DNA from: CAWVSB01 sp046710535
Lineage (GTDB): Bacteria > Pseudomonadota > Gammaproteobacteria > Pseudomonadales > CAWVSB01
Assembly: GCA_046710535.1 (NCBI GenBank)
Contig: JBKEHH010000008.1
Span: 1 to 64,000 of the forward strand
Direction: 5' to 3'
DNA length: 64,000 nucleotides
Part shown: positions 1 to 8,741 of the stretch, piece by piece
Layout: every line of letters starts with the position of its first letter
Numbering within the stretch: position 1 is the stretch's first letter
Translations under genes and position numbers: made by a program
Notes under the pieces: model-generated
Told to the model about the DNA's origin: nothing
What the model saw: only the letters and a program-made list of their open reading frames with translations
Databases searched by the model: none

Positions 1-387
<387 letters not shown>

Positions 388-595
388 AAATACTGATTGA
401 GATTTTAAAGAATCTCGAAACTTTTTTCGAAAAGCTCATTACTACGTTAAAAACATAAAACTGTCTTCGCGTGGTAACTATTTTCGATATGCATATAGAT
501 CTCAATATCGAAGCTAGTGCCCACACAAATTGCTTGATTTAATTGTTAAATATCTTCAGCACCGCTTGGATGTCTGACCTGCCCTGCAGGAGAGG
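388..595 (-). promoter_or_regulatory. rRNA operon leader with boxA-like antitermination site
   Basis: This is the transcribed leader between the rrn promoter and the mature 16S 5' end. On the minus strand it carries GATATTTAACAATT (complement near 541-554), which resembles the Nus-factor boxA. Downstream is CAATTTGTGTGGGCACT, nearly the same as the E. coli rrn leader that forms the RNase III processing stem. Its role in antitermination and 16S maturation is inferred from this similarity. Confidence 0.7.
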
Positions 596-600
596 GGCGC

Positions 601-665
601 ATTCTATACATTCGCGCTCTTGTGTCAACAAATAACACTAATAAAAATCAAAATAACTGCCTTTT
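601..665 (-). promoter_or_regulatory. rRNA operon promoter with UP element
   Basis: On the minus strand there is a perfect -35 TTGACA (complement 623-628), a 16-bp spacer and a -10 TAGAAT (complement 601-606). A GC-rich discriminator (GCGCCCC) follows, which is typical of stringently controlled rRNA promoters. The AT-rich tract 629-665 immediately upstream looks like an UP element. Transcription should start near 594. All elements are seen directly; growth-rate and ppGpp control is inferred from the family (relA is at 52538-54775). Confidence 0.8.
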
Positions 666-811
666 TTTACCTTCATAAAAAACCGCTCTAATAAACGACT
701 ACTTTATGAACAAATTGATACAAATCTAACCATATTAAGTATAAATATTTCCTAACAAATCTAAAAATGAACTGACTCAATTTTTATTAGTCTGAGGATT
801 ATCTCCTAACA

Positions 812-1402
812 ATGAGCATTATGATGAAAAGCCTACAACTTACTTTGCTGTTAACTATGCTACTTGCACTAAGTAACAGCCAACTAAAAGCCGCAGAAAG
901 TACTGCGCTTACAGCAACAACCTCAAACAGCCAAGCGTACGAGCTGTGGCTAACAAACAATCCTAGCTTTGAGAAACCTACGGTAAGTACCTTAAAGGGA
1001 GCTCTTAGCCCTATTCAATATAAAGTCACCCAGCATGAAGGTACTGAGCGACCATTTAATAACGATTACTGGAATAACAAAGCAGAAGGTATATATGTCG
1101 ACATAGTGTCGGGGGAACCTTTATTCAGCTCATTAGACAAATATAAGTCTGGCACTGGTTGGCCCAGCTTTACTAGAGCTATAAGTACACAGTCGATGAT
1201 CACTAAAGATGACTATGGCTTATTTTCTAAGCGCACTGAGCTTCGCAGCATCAGAGCAGACTCTCATCTTGGACATTTATTTGACGACGGACCCAGACCG
1301 ACTGGACAGAGATACTGCATTAACTCCGCCTCATTACGCTTTATAAGTAAAGATAAGCTTATTACGGAAGGTTACCCTGAGTTCAGCAGTCTATTTGACT
1401 AA
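812..1402 (+). CDS. msrB: exported peptide-methionine (R)-S-oxide reductase MsrB
   Basis: MsrB reduces methionine-R-sulfoxide in proteins. The product is 196 aa and starts with a hydrophobic signal peptide (about residues 4-28, ending near LKAAES), so it should act in the periplasm. The MsrB core is clear: GIYVDIVSGEPLFSS, SGTGWPSF, RADSHLGHLFDDGP, and the catalytic RYCINSASLRF with Cys169. That Cys is the only one in the protein. The two CxxC zinc pairs of E. coli MsrB are absent, and the usual resolving-Cys position before GWPSF is Thr. It should therefore be a zinc-less, 1-Cys form that needs an outside reductant. A GAGGA lies 13 nt before this ATG; in-frame ATGs at 821 and 824 are alternatives. 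The stop abuts that of convergent pssA. Confidence 0.88.
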   Translation: MSIMMKSLQLTLLLTMLLALSNSQLKAAESTALTATTSNSQAYELWLTNNPSFEKPTVSTLKGALSPIQYKVTQHEGTERPFNNDYWNNKAEGIYVDIVSGEPLFSSLDKYKSGTGWPSFTRAISTQSMITKDDYGLFSKRTELRSIRADSHLGHLFDDGPRPTGQRYCINSASLRFISKDKLITEGYPEFSSLFD

Positions 1403-2227
1403 CTATTTACGCCCGGCTTTTTTCATTACCAGGATCACTGGCCCCGACAAGGCATAACCACCGAAAAGTATCAGCATTATTAGTGGAGGATCAATGGTGA
1501 TAACTGCAAAGCCTAAGGCAACAACTAATATAGTCACAAAAGGGACACGGGATTTAAAATCAATTTCTTTAAAGCTCGAATAAGGAATATTGGTAACCAT
1601 TAACACACCAGCTAAAGCGGTAGTGATCGCTGCCAATATTGCTACAAATAAGGGCAAGCTTTCACCAACTAAACCATAGTCATTACAGATCCATACCATG
1701 CCAGCAACCAACGCCGCCGCCGCCGGGCTTGCCAAGCCGGTAAAATAACTTTTATCGGCCGTCTCTATCTGAGTATTAAATCTAGCCAAGCGAATAGCCG
1801 TTCCGGCCACATAAATAAAGGCAACCGCCCAGCCGATTCTCCCTAGAGAACTCAACGCCCAAGTAAATGAAACCAAGGCCGGCGCAACACCAAAACTGAC
1901 CATATCCGCCAAGCTGTCAAATTCCGCGCCGAATGCACTTTGTGTGTTCGTCATTCGTGCGATACGGCCATCAAGGCCGTCTAAAATCATGGCAATAAAT
2001 ATTGCTATGGCAGCAATCTCGAAATGCCCTTTCATTGCCGAAATAACTGAGTAAAAACCTGCAAACATTGCAGCTAGCGTGAATAGATTAGGCAGTAGAT
2101 AGATGCCTTTATGGCGCACAATCTTACCGCCTTCAGAAACCTCCTCTTCATGCTCTCCTACTGGAATAACATCTTCTAAAGAAGTTTGCTGCTTTATGTT
2201 ACTTTCGTTATTTGACTCTTCACCCAC
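1403..2227 (-). CDS. pssA: CDP-diacylglycerol--serine O-phosphatidyltransferase
   Basis: PssA makes phosphatidylserine from CDP-diacylglycerol and L-serine, the precursor of phosphatidylethanolamine, in the inner membrane. The 274-aa protein has a polar N-terminal tail of about 40 residues, then about eight hydrophobic segments. The CDP-alcohol phosphatidyltransferase signature DG-x2-AR-x8-G-x3-D-x3-D is intact (DGRIAR, then FGAEFDSLAD). It belongs to the integral-membrane type shared with Pseudomonas rather than the peripheral E. coli enzyme. The start is GTG. An inverted repeat at 2265-2285 lies just upstream. pssA sits next to ilvC in Pseudomonas as well; here ilvY lies between them. Confidence 0.93.
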   Translation of the reverse strand: MGEESNNESNIKQQTSLEDVIPVGEHEEEVSEGGKIVRHKGIYLLPNLFTLAAMFAGFYSVISAMKGHFEIAAIAIFIAMILDGLDGRIARMTNTQSAFGAEFDSLADMVSFGVAPALVSFTWALSSLGRIGWAVAFIYVAGTAIRLARFNTQIETADKSYFTGLASPAAAALVAGMVWICNDYGLVGESLPLFVAILAAITTALAGVLMVTNIPYSSFKEIDFKSRVPFVTILVVALGFAVITIDPPLIMLILFGGYALSGPVILVMKKAGRK

Positions 2228-2264
2228 TTTTTCAAATTCCCGCTATTTATTAATTAATCCTAAT

Positions 2265-2285
2265 AGCATTGGTAGCGCCAATGCT
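2265..2285. repeat. inverted repeat between ilvY and pssA
   Basis: A perfect 8-bp inverted repeat (AGCATTGG, 5-nt loop, CCAATGCT) lies downstream of ilvY and about 40 nt upstream of the pssA start, both on the minus strand. There is no T-run on either side, so it is at best a weak terminator for ilvY. It could also be an operator or a hairpin in the pssA 5' UTR. The function is not established. Confidence 0.45.
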
Positions 2286-2345
2286 TGTTATTTGCGGACT
2301 TTAGCACGAACAAAACATCGTTTCCTATAGCTCATAGGCTTAATA

Positions 2346-3227
2346 TTACAAGATACTCCAGAAGGCCTTAACTAAAGGGTCGTCTAAGCGCTTTTTTAAA
2401 CACACTATTCCTACATCAATCGGCTCAAGCCCTGGGGTAAGCCCCAGAACCCTAACCTTGCTTTTTAAGGGGCTATTATCAAGCACCAACTGCGGTACTG
2501 CCGCAATACCGAACCCTAGCGCGACTAGACCTACAATAGCCTCATGCCCTCTCACTTGCGCATAAACATTTGGTTTTAACTGCTGCCGACCAAACCAGTC
2601 ATTGACATTATCTCTTGTTAGCCCAGACTCAGATAATATAAAAGGCACTTTAGACCAATCGACTTTTTCAGCCAGACCTTCTTGTAGCACCTTATTAGGA
2701 GTGCATTCCATTACTGGTGCCACAAATTGCAGCGATGACTGAGTTAGTGACTTAAAGCAAAGCCGACTATTAAGTGTTTTCGGTAAAGCCGCTATCGCTA
2801 AATCATCATCGCCCGACAACACCCGCTGGATCGATGCAGCCTGATCACCCGTATGTACTCTTAATTCTATATCTGGATATTGCTGACGCAGTGGCGGCAA
2901 TATTGATGAAAGCAATGAGTATGATGCCGTAACTGAGCAGTAAAGACTTAACCGCCCCTTGGGCGATACGCTTAATGAATGAATATCTTGCTTCAACTCA
3001 TGCCAATTAGTCAAAGTAGCTTTGGCGTAAGCTAAAAACTGCTTACCAGCACTAGTAAGCTCTACTCGTCGATTATCACGCTCTACTAGCATCGCACCCA
3101 CTTCACCTTCAATACGACTAAGCGCCCTACTTGCGGCAGATGAACTGACGTTGCACTCATTAGCCGCCCGCGCAAAATGCTTTTGCTCGGATAGCGCAAC
3201 GAATAGGCGTAAAGATTTTTCGTCCAT
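2346..3227 (-). CDS. ilvY: LysR-type regulator IlvY
   Basis: The 293-aa protein has an N-terminal winged helix-turn-helix (about residues 1-60: LRLFVALSEQKHFARAA, SSSAASRALSRIE) and a LysR effector-binding domain (about 90-293). It is read divergently from ilvC across a 117-bp gap. That is the classic arrangement in which IlvY, sensing acetolactate or acetohydroxybutyrate, activates ilvC and represses itself. The name rests on this context plus the family; the sequence alone would only say LysR family. The ATG start leaves the putative operators in the gap. Confidence 0.88.
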   Translation of the reverse strand: MDEKSLRLFVALSEQKHFARAANECNVSSSAASRALSRIEGEVGAMLVERDNRRVELTSAGKQFLAYAKATLTNWHELKQDIHSLSVSPKGRLSLYCSVTASYSLLSSILPPLRQQYPDIELRVHTGDQAASIQRVLSGDDDLAIAALPKTLNSRLCFKSLTQSSLQFVAPVMECTPNKVLQEGLAEKVDWSKVPFILSESGLTRDNVNDWFGRQQLKPNVYAQVRGHEAIVGLVALGFGIAAVPQLVLDNSPLKSKVRVLGLTPGLEPIDVGIVCLKKRLDDPLVKAFWSIL

Positions 3228-3344
3228 ATTGTTATATCCCGATTAGTGCAACATATGATTTTAAATAATTCATTTTACGCAACATAAAAATAAGAGTAAA
3301 TTGCTCAGCCTAAAATTTGTATAAATATCTTTGGAGAGAAAATA
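3228..3344. promoter_or_regulatory. ilvY/ilvC divergent control region
   Basis: The 117-bp region between ilvY and ilvC holds two direct copies of GCAACATA, at 3248-3255 and 3279-3286. They are spaced 31 bp apart, about three helical turns. The first lies in an imperfect inverted repeat that reaches the ilvY start codon. No good -35 precedes the TATAAA-like element upstream of ilvC, as expected for an activator-dependent promoter. GGAG at 3333-3336 is the ilvC ribosome binding site. These are likely IlvY binding sites by analogy with E. coli. Confidence 0.55.
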
Positions 3345-4817
3345 ATGGCTAACTACTTTAATACCCTGCCACTGCGCCTACAGCTTGATCAACTAAGCAA
3401 GTGTCGCTTTATGAAGCAAGAAGAATTCGCAAATGGCTGCGATTATATCAAAGGCAAAAAAATTGTCATCGTTGGTTGTGGCGCACAAGGTCTAAACCAA
3501 GGCTTAAACCTAAGAGATAGCGGCCTTGATGTATCCTATACTTTGCGCGCAGCAGCCGTTAGTGAGCAGCGTCAATCTTGGAAAAATGCTACTGAAAATG
3601 GCTTCGCTGTCGGTACATATGAAGAGTTAATCCCGCAAGCCGACATCGTTATGAATCTTACTCCTGACAAACAGCACACTGCTGTCGTTGGCGCTGTAAT
3701 GCCATTAATGAAAGACGGAGCATGCTTGGATTACGCTCATGGCTTCAACTTAGTTGAAGAAGGCATGCAGATCCGTAAAGACTTAACAGTAGTATTAGTC
3801 TGCCCTAAATGCCCAGGCACTGAAGTGCGCGAAGAATATAAGCGCGGTTTTGGTGTACCTACGCTAATTGCTGTTCACGTTGAAAACGATCCTAACGGCG
3901 ACGGTCTAGAAATTGCTAAAGCGTTAGCTTCTGGCACCGGCGGCGATCGTGCCGGCGTATTAGAGTCCTCTCCTATTGCCGAAGTAAAGTCTGACCTAAT
4001 GGGTGAGCAAACTATTTTATGTGGCATGCTACAAACTGGTTCAATCCTTTGCTTTGACAAAATGATTGAACAAGGTATTGATAGCGGTTACGCCTCTAAA
4101 CTAATTCAATATGGCTGGGAAACTGTTACTGAAGGTCTAAAGCATGGCGGTATTACCAACATGATGGATCGCTTGAGTAACCCTGCAAAGATTCGTGCAT
4201 TCGAGCTAGCAGAAGAACTAAAAGATATTATGCGTAGCCTGTACGAAAAACATCAAGACGATATTATGACCGGTCACTTTTCATCAACCATGATGGCAGA
4301 CTGGGCCAATGACGACGTTAATCTTCTAGGTTGGCGCGCTGCGACTACTGAAACTGCATTTGAAAAAGCAGCTAATGGCAGCATGGAAATTAGTGAACAA
4401 GAATTTTATGATCATGGAATTTTGATGGTTGCCATGGTTAAAGCTGGCGTTGAACTAGCATTTGAAACGATGGTTGCTGCAGGCATCGTTGCAGAGTCTG
4501 CCTACTACGAGTCTTTACATGAAACACCATTGATTGCTAACACCATCGCACGTAAAAAATTATACGAAATGAATGTAGTGATTTCTGATACTGCTGAATA
4601 TGGCTGTTACTTATTTGACCACGCTTGTAAGCCATTATTAGCAGATTTTATGAAGACGATATCTACTGATGTAATCGGTAAAGGTTTCAACAGCCAAGAA
4701 AACGGTGTTGATAACCAAGAGCTTATTGCAGTCAATGATGCAATTCGTAATCACCCTGTAGAAGTAGTTGGCGCACAATTACGTGATTATATGACTGCGA
4801 TGAAGAAAATCGTTTAA
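3345..4817 (+). CDS. ilvC: ketol-acid reductoisomerase (class II, long form)
   Basis: IlvC carries out the NADPH-dependent isomerisation and reduction of acetolactate/acetohydroxybutyrate, the second common step of valine and isoleucine synthesis. The 490-aa length and start (MANYFNTLPLRLQLDQL) match the E. coli-type class II enzyme with a duplicated C-terminal domain, not the roughly 338-aa class I enzyme used by Pseudomonas. The Rossmann motif IVGCGAQGLNQG is near residues 42-53. GGAG stands 8 nt before the ATG. It is divergent from its probable activator ilvY and ends at a bidirectional terminator shared with ilvH. Confidence 0.97.
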   Translation: MANYFNTLPLRLQLDQLSKCRFMKQEEFANGCDYIKGKKIVIVGCGAQGLNQGLNLRDSGLDVSYTLRAAAVSEQRQSWKNATENGFAVGTYEELIPQADIVMNLTPDKQHTAVVGAVMPLMKDGACLDYAHGFNLVEEGMQIRKDLTVVLVCPKCPGTEVREEYKRGFGVPTLIAVHVENDPNGDGLEIAKALASGTGGDRAGVLESSPIAEVKSDLMGEQTILCGMLQTGSILCFDKMIEQGIDSGYASKLIQYGWETVTEGLKHGGITNMMDRLSNPAKIRAFELAEELKDIMRSLYEKHQDDIMTGHFSSTMMADWANDDVNLLGWRAATTETAFEKAANGSMEISEQEFYDHGILMVAMVKAGVELAFETMVAAGIVAESAYYESLHETPLIANTIARKKLYEMNVVISDTAEYGCYLFDHACKPLLADFMKTISTDVIGKGFNSQENGVDNQELIAVNDAIRNHPVEVVGAQLRDYMTAMKKIV

Positions 4818-4831
4818 GGAAATGTTAAACG

Positions 4832-4863
4832 AAAAAAGCCGTATCAAATGATACGGCTTTTTA
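4832..4863. terminator. bidirectional rho-independent terminator (ilvC / ilvH)
   Basis: Arms AAAAAGCCGTATCA (4833-4846) and its complement (4849-4862) form a GC-centred hairpin flanked by A-runs and T-runs on both strands. It sits between the convergent 3' ends of ilvC and ilvH, so it can end transcription from either side. Confidence 0.9.
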
Positions 4864-4879
4864 TTGCCTACAATAAAAT

Positions 4880-5371
4880 CTAGATACTCAATATTTTATC
4901 GCCACGAGACAGCCCACTGACGCCAGTGCGCACAGTTTCTAATATATTATTCCTGCCGACAGATTCAATAAACGCATCTAATTTATCACTAGGGCCCGCT
5001 ACCTGAACCGTATAAATACTTGGATTAACGTCAACAATCTGACCACGAAAAATATCAGTACAACGTTTTACTTCTTCGCGCTGCGGACCAACTGCTTTTA
5101 TTTTTACCAGCATTAATTCACGCTCGATATGCGCGCCTTCTGTTAAATCAACCAATTTCACCACTTCAATCAAACGATTTAAATGTTTGGTGATCTGCTC
5201 AATTTTATGATCATCACCATCTGTCATTAGAGTAAGTCTGGATAAACTGGAATCTTCAGTCGGTGCAACGGTTAACGATTCGATGTTGTAACCACGCTGC
5301 GAAAACAACCCAACAACACGTGATAACGCGCCCGGTTCATTCTCCATTAAAACGGAAATTATTCTCTTCAT
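4880..5371 (-). CDS. ilvH: acetolactate synthase small (regulatory) subunit
   Basis: IlvH is the regulatory partner of IlvI and confers valine feedback control on acetohydroxyacid synthase. The 163-aa protein has an N-terminal ACT domain (MKRIISVLMENEPGALSRVVGLFSQRG, given in part, about residues 1-75) and the C-terminal ALS small-subunit domain. Length matches E. coli IlvH (163). The ATG overlaps the ilvI stop by 4 nt (ATGA), implying translational coupling. Transcription ends at the terminator shared with ilvC. Confidence 0.96.
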   Translation of the reverse strand: MKRIISVLMENEPGALSRVVGLFSQRGYNIESLTVAPTEDSSLSRLTLMTDGDDHKIEQITKHLNRLIEVVKLVDLTEGAHIERELMLVKIKAVGPQREEVKRCTDIFRGQIVDVNPSIYTVQVAGPSDKLDAFIESVGRNNILETVRTGVSGLSRGDKILSI

Positions 5372-7125
5372 TTTGTACGCTCCGTCTTACTTAACATCAT
5401 GTCTTGCATATTACCGTTAGGAGCAATTTGCATTGGGTATACATGCTCCATTGGATCAACTTTCACATCCAAAAATACCAACCGATCTTTCAACGAAAAT
5501 GCCTCTTCCATTGCTGCATCTAGATCAGACAATTTATCGACAACTAAGCCAACATGACCGTAAGATTCGGCCAACATTTTGAAATCTGGCAACGAATCCG
5601 CATAGGTTGTACTGTGCGCGTAGCGACCGCCGTAATTTAGATCTTGCCACTGTTTAACCATACCCAATGCTGAATTATTTATATTAATAATTTTTACTGG
5701 CACGTTATATTGAGCGCAAGTTGATAGCTCCTGAATATTCATTTGAATACTACCTTCACCGGTAACACAAGCTACTTCAGTATCAGGAAACGCCAATTTA
5801 ATACCCATGGCCGCAGGAAAACCAAAACCCATTGTTCCCAACCCACCAGAGTTTATCCAACGACGCGGCTTATCAAAGTGATAATACTGGGCCGCAAACA
5901 TCTGATGCTGGCCTACGTCAGAAGTAACAAAAGCATCACCATTGGTTGCTCGGTATAAACTTTTAATAACTTCCTGTGGTTTTATTAGTCCTCCAGGTTC
6001 TTGGTTATATCTTGGCTTGGTGTAAATACCATATTCTTCACGCCACTCATTTATTTGCTGCCACCAAGCGTCAATTGCACCTGTATCAAGCCGGTTATCG
6101 CTGCTCGCCACAACCTCTTTAACCATGGCAATCATTTCATCCAACACGCTCGCTACTGGTCCAACAATTGGCACATCTGCACGAATCGTTTTAGATATAG
6201 AAGCTGGATCAATATCAACATGGACGATTTTTGCATTAGGGCAAAATTTATCGGTGGTATTGGTTACACGATCGTCGAACCTAGCGCCTAACGCCAAGAT
6301 CAAATCACTATTGTGCATAGTTTTGTTAGCTTCAACGGTGCCATGCATACCCAACATCCCAACAAATTGTCTGTCAGTGGCTGGGAATGCCCCCAGCCCC
6401 ATTAAGGTATTGGTTACCGGATAGTTCAATAATTTAGCTAGATCAGTTAATTGCGCAGAAGCTTCGCCCAGGATAACGCCGCCACCGGCATAAATTATCG
6501 GTCGCTTAGCTGACATCAGCAGGTTAACCGCTTTGCGGATCTGCCCGCTATGCCCGCGTACCGCAGGAGTATAAGAACGCATTTTCACTTCGTCAGGATA
6601 ATTATACTCATACTTCATGTTTGGATGAGTAAGGTCTTTAGGGATATCAATGACTACCGGCCCAGGCCTACCACTTGCAGCAAGGTAATAAGCTTTTTTG
6701 ATAATAGCTGGGATATCTTCTGTCCGTTTGACCAAAAAACTATGTTTAACAATCGGGCGAGAAATACCCACCATGTCAGTTTCTTGGAAAGCATCATCGC
6801 CAATTAAATGGCTTTGTACCTGACCAGAGAGAACCACCATTGGAATAGAATCCATGTACGCTGTTGCAATACCCGTAATAGCATTGGTAGCACCAGGCCC
6901 AGATGTAACTAGGACAGTCCCAGGAATACCTGTAGCACGCGCATAGCCGTCTGCAGCATGGGTCGCTGCTTGCTCATGTCGCACTAGGATATGAGGTATT
7001 TTCGAATTTGAAAATAACGCATCATATATGTGGAGTACCGCGCCGCCAGGATAACCGAAAATAAACTCAACACCTTCGTCTTCTAACGCTTTGGCGACCA
7101 TCTCGCCACCGGATAATAAAGTCAC
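5368..7125 (-). CDS. ilvI: acetolactate synthase large (catalytic) subunit
   Basis: IlvI joins pyruvate with pyruvate or 2-oxobutyrate, using thiamine diphosphate, Mg2+ and FAD. The 585-aa protein has the N-terminal TPP domain with the catalytic Glu in LVRHEQAATHAADGYARATG, a central FAD domain, and a C-terminal TPP domain. In the C-terminal domain the usual GDG Mg2+/TPP motif reads GEG (VTGEGSIQMN), followed by the NN of ININNSALGMV. The start is GTG, chosen because MTLLSGGEMV aligns with the E. coli start and GAGG lies 10 nt upstream. It forms an operon with ilvH. Over 400 bp without a gene lie upstream. Confidence 0.96.
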   Translation of the reverse strand: MTLLSGGEMVAKALEDEGVEFIFGYPGGAVLHIYDALFSNSKIPHILVRHEQAATHAADGYARATGIPGTVLVTSGPGATNAITGIATAYMDSIPMVVLSGQVQSHLIGDDAFQETDMVGISRPIVKHSFLVKRTEDIPAIIKKAYYLAASGRPGPVVIDIPKDLTHPNMKYEYNYPDEVKMRSYTPAVRGHSGQIRKAVNLLMSAKRPIIYAGGGVILGEASAQLTDLAKLLNYPVTNTLMGLGAFPATDRQFVGMLGMHGTVEANKTMHNSDLILALGARFDDRVTNTTDKFCPNAKIVHVDIDPASISKTIRADVPIVGPVASVLDEMIAMVKEVVASSDNRLDTGAIDAWWQQINEWREEYGIYTKPRYNQEPGGLIKPQEVIKSLYRATNGDAFVTSDVGQHQMFAAQYYHFDKPRRWINSGGLGTMGFGFPAAMGIKLAFPDTEVACVTGEGSIQMNIQELSTCAQYNVPVKIININNSALGMVKQWQDLNYGGRYAHSTTYADSLPDFKMLAESYGHVGLVVDKLSDLDAAMEEAFSLKDRLVFLDVKVDPMEHVYPMQIAPNGNMQDMMLSKTERTK

Positions 7126-7480
7126 TACTTTTAAACCTCTAATTTAATCAAACAAAAACCACACCATCGCGCAGGCATTGTAACTGAAAACAGTTAGCAA
7201 ATGCCGGAAAGCCGCCTATCTGGCTAATACGGTATTATTTTTAGGTCTAACCCAAAGCCTGAGGAGTTGCCGTTGGCCTGAATTGCTACGCTAGGTGTGC
7301 ATAAAACACTTCACAGAGTCAGAAATTTGAGTTCAATCGGATTTTAGCCGACAGGGCTTGGGAACGCAGGATAAGAGCAGACACAAACCAGACTCATAAT
7401 GTTGAAGACATCTTTCACGAAATTCCTTTTTATGTCAACGCTTTAGAGTGTGATTAACTAGTTATATTTGCAATATTGAT
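7126..7480. other. long intergenic region upstream of ilvI, no gene seen
   Basis: No RNA gene or convincing ORF is visible. It should hold the ilvIH promoter and leader. A TTGACA on the minus strand (complement 7433-7438) is a candidate -35, but only a poor -10 follows at 17 bp. A small palindrome AACTG-AAAA-CAGTT lies at 7182-7195. A 24-codon minus-strand ORF (7344-7418) has a Shine-Dalgarno but is not enriched in Ile, Leu or Val codons, so I do not call it an attenuator peptide. Confidence 0.5.
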
Positions 7481-7509
7481 TTGAAAAACTGCAAACCTTC
7501 TTCTATGGT
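7481..7509 (+). promoter_or_regulatory. promoter of the DUF4124 gene
   Basis: TTGAAA at 7481-7486, a 17-bp spacer and TATGGT at 7504-7509 form a plausible sigma-70 promoter that would start about 25 nt before the ATG at 7540. Matches are 5/6 and 4/6, with correct spacing. Confidence 0.5.
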
Positions 7510-7539
7510 TATAACAATTAAAAACATTGAGACACAGAC

Positions 7540-7992
7540 ATGGATATCTTAGCAGCTTCTCGCGCACTTCTCGCGACCATATTGATCGCCAGTTCGACGA
7601 TGCTATCGGCTCAAACGGTTTATAGCTGGAATGATGAACAAGGGGTGGTTACCTATGGCCATAATCCGCCACCAGGAGTAAATGCGAGCATTGTATCTGA
7701 TAGTTCTCAAGCCTATCAGCCGGAGCCTGGCGAAGCGACGCCCTATTCGATAAGCGATAGTATTAAAGATAAAGGGGCGCAAAAGCCCGAGAAGGAGAAG
7801 CAGTATTCAACTAAAGAAGGGCTAAAAATGCTTTGTAAAGGTGCGCGTAAAAACTTAGCCACTATTAAGCGCTCGGGAATGATTAGAATCAAAGATACTG
7901 ATGGCAACTTTAGAGTGTTAACAGACGAAGAAAAACAACAACGCAAAGAAAAGAACCAAAAAATTATCGACGAAAACTGTCAACGGCGATAA
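7540..7992 (+). CDS. DUF4124 domain protein, exported
   Basis: The 150-aa protein begins with a signal peptide (about residues 1-24, ending LSAQ). The DUF4124 motif follows (VYSWNDEQGVVTYGHNPPPG, about 27-46), a short fold common in exported proteobacterial proteins of unknown role. The rest is charged and Lys/Glu-rich (GAQKPEKEKQYSTKEGL, and later EEKQQRKEKNQK) and probably partly disordered. Two Cys residues in the second half might form a disulfide in the periplasm. The last 13 bp overlap the 3' end of pgeF on the other strand. No function can be assigned. Confidence 0.8.
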   Translation: MDILAASRALLATILIASSTMLSAQTVYSWNDEQGVVTYGHNPPPGVNASIVSDSSQAYQPEPGEATPYSISDSIKDKGAQKPEKEKQYSTKEGLKMLCKGARKNLATIKRSGMIRIKDTDGNFRVLTDEEKQQRKEKNQKIIDENCQRR

Positions 7993-8741
7993 ATAAAACT
8001 CGCCATCCGCCCAGTCAATGCCTGCCTTCGGTAAGAATAGAAAATATCTTCATCGCAATAAGTGCAATAATCATTAGAGGTAATTAGCTCGACCCCTAAT
8101 GATTTTAGCTGCAAAAGGGCCAAACCTTTTAGGTCTGCATAATATTTATCACCGCTGGCGCTAAAACATTCTTCTACTTGTAATTTACACCCAGCAAACG
8201 CCTCGGAAAGTGTAAACGCCTGAAGCACGTCTTCGCCAACCTCAAAATGACAAGGCCCAATACACGGACCAAAACACACACGCAGTGCTGACGGATCTGC
8301 TTCAAATTTAGCAACCGCATTGGCCAATATACCCTTTGCTAAACCTCTCCACCCGGCATGAACGGCTGCAAGTTCTGTTCCAATATTATTACAAAGTAGT
8401 ACAGGTAAACAATCTGCTGTCAGAACGGCACAAGCCAGACCTTTCTCAGCGCTATAACTGGCATCTGCAGTTATATTATTACCACCAAACTCAGCCTTAA
8501 CCACGTCAGCGCCATGAATTTGATCCAGCCATTGAATATCCTTAAGCCCATCATAAGCCGACAATGAAGACCTATTATCACTACAATCAAACTGTTGATC
8601 TCCAACATGATGGCCCAAATTAAAACCATCAAAAGGTGGCCGACTATTATCACCTACTCGAGTTGTAAAAACAGCAGTTATATTAGCGGGTGCATCCCAT
8701 TTTGGTTCCAAGCAGCTCGAATGAACGCTGCTAATCCGCAT
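7980..8741 (-). CDS. pgeF: peptidoglycan editing factor PgeF (YfiH / laccase-domain protein)
   Basis: This 253-aa protein is a YfiH-family (DUF152, multicopper polyphenol oxidase-like) enzyme. The family motifs ADCLPVLLCN and AAVHAGWRGLAKG supply the Cys and His ligands of the active site, and FGPCIGPCHFEVG is also conserved. In E. coli the homologue keeps L-Ser out of the peptidoglycan stem peptide; other members act on purine nucleosides. Its ATG lies inside the rluD 3' end (11-bp overlap), so the two are co-transcribed, as in E. coli rluD-yfiH. Its 3' end overlaps the convergent DUF4124 gene. Confidence 0.9.
   Translation of the reverse strand: MRISSVHSSCLEPKWDAPANITAVFTTRVGDNSRPPFDGFNLGHHVGDQQFDCSDNRSSLSAYDGLKDIQWLDQIHGADVVKAEFGGNNITADASYSAEKGLACAVLTADCLPVLLCNNIGTELAAVHAGWRGLAKGILANAVAKFEADPSALRVCFGPCIGPCHFEVGEDVLQAFTLSEAFAGCKLQVEECFSASGDKYYADLKGLALLQLKSLGVELITSNDYCTYCDEDIFYSYRRQALTGRMASFIYRR

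Noticed and set aside
388..811. A tRNA or small RNA gene between the 16S gene and msrB
   Set aside because: The segment is accounted for by the rRNA leader, promoter and UP element, and no cloverleaf could be drawn.
6001..6807. ORFs of 70-99 codons opposite ilvI
   Set aside because: They are antisense shadows without ribosome binding sites or recognisable domains.
7344..7418. 24-codon minus-strand ORF with AAGGA before a GTG, in the ilvI leader, as an attenuation peptide
   Set aside because: Its Ile/Leu/Val content (about a quarter) is ordinary, no terminator/antiterminator pair is visible after it, and its Shine-Dalgarno sits inside the spacer of the only candidate promoter.
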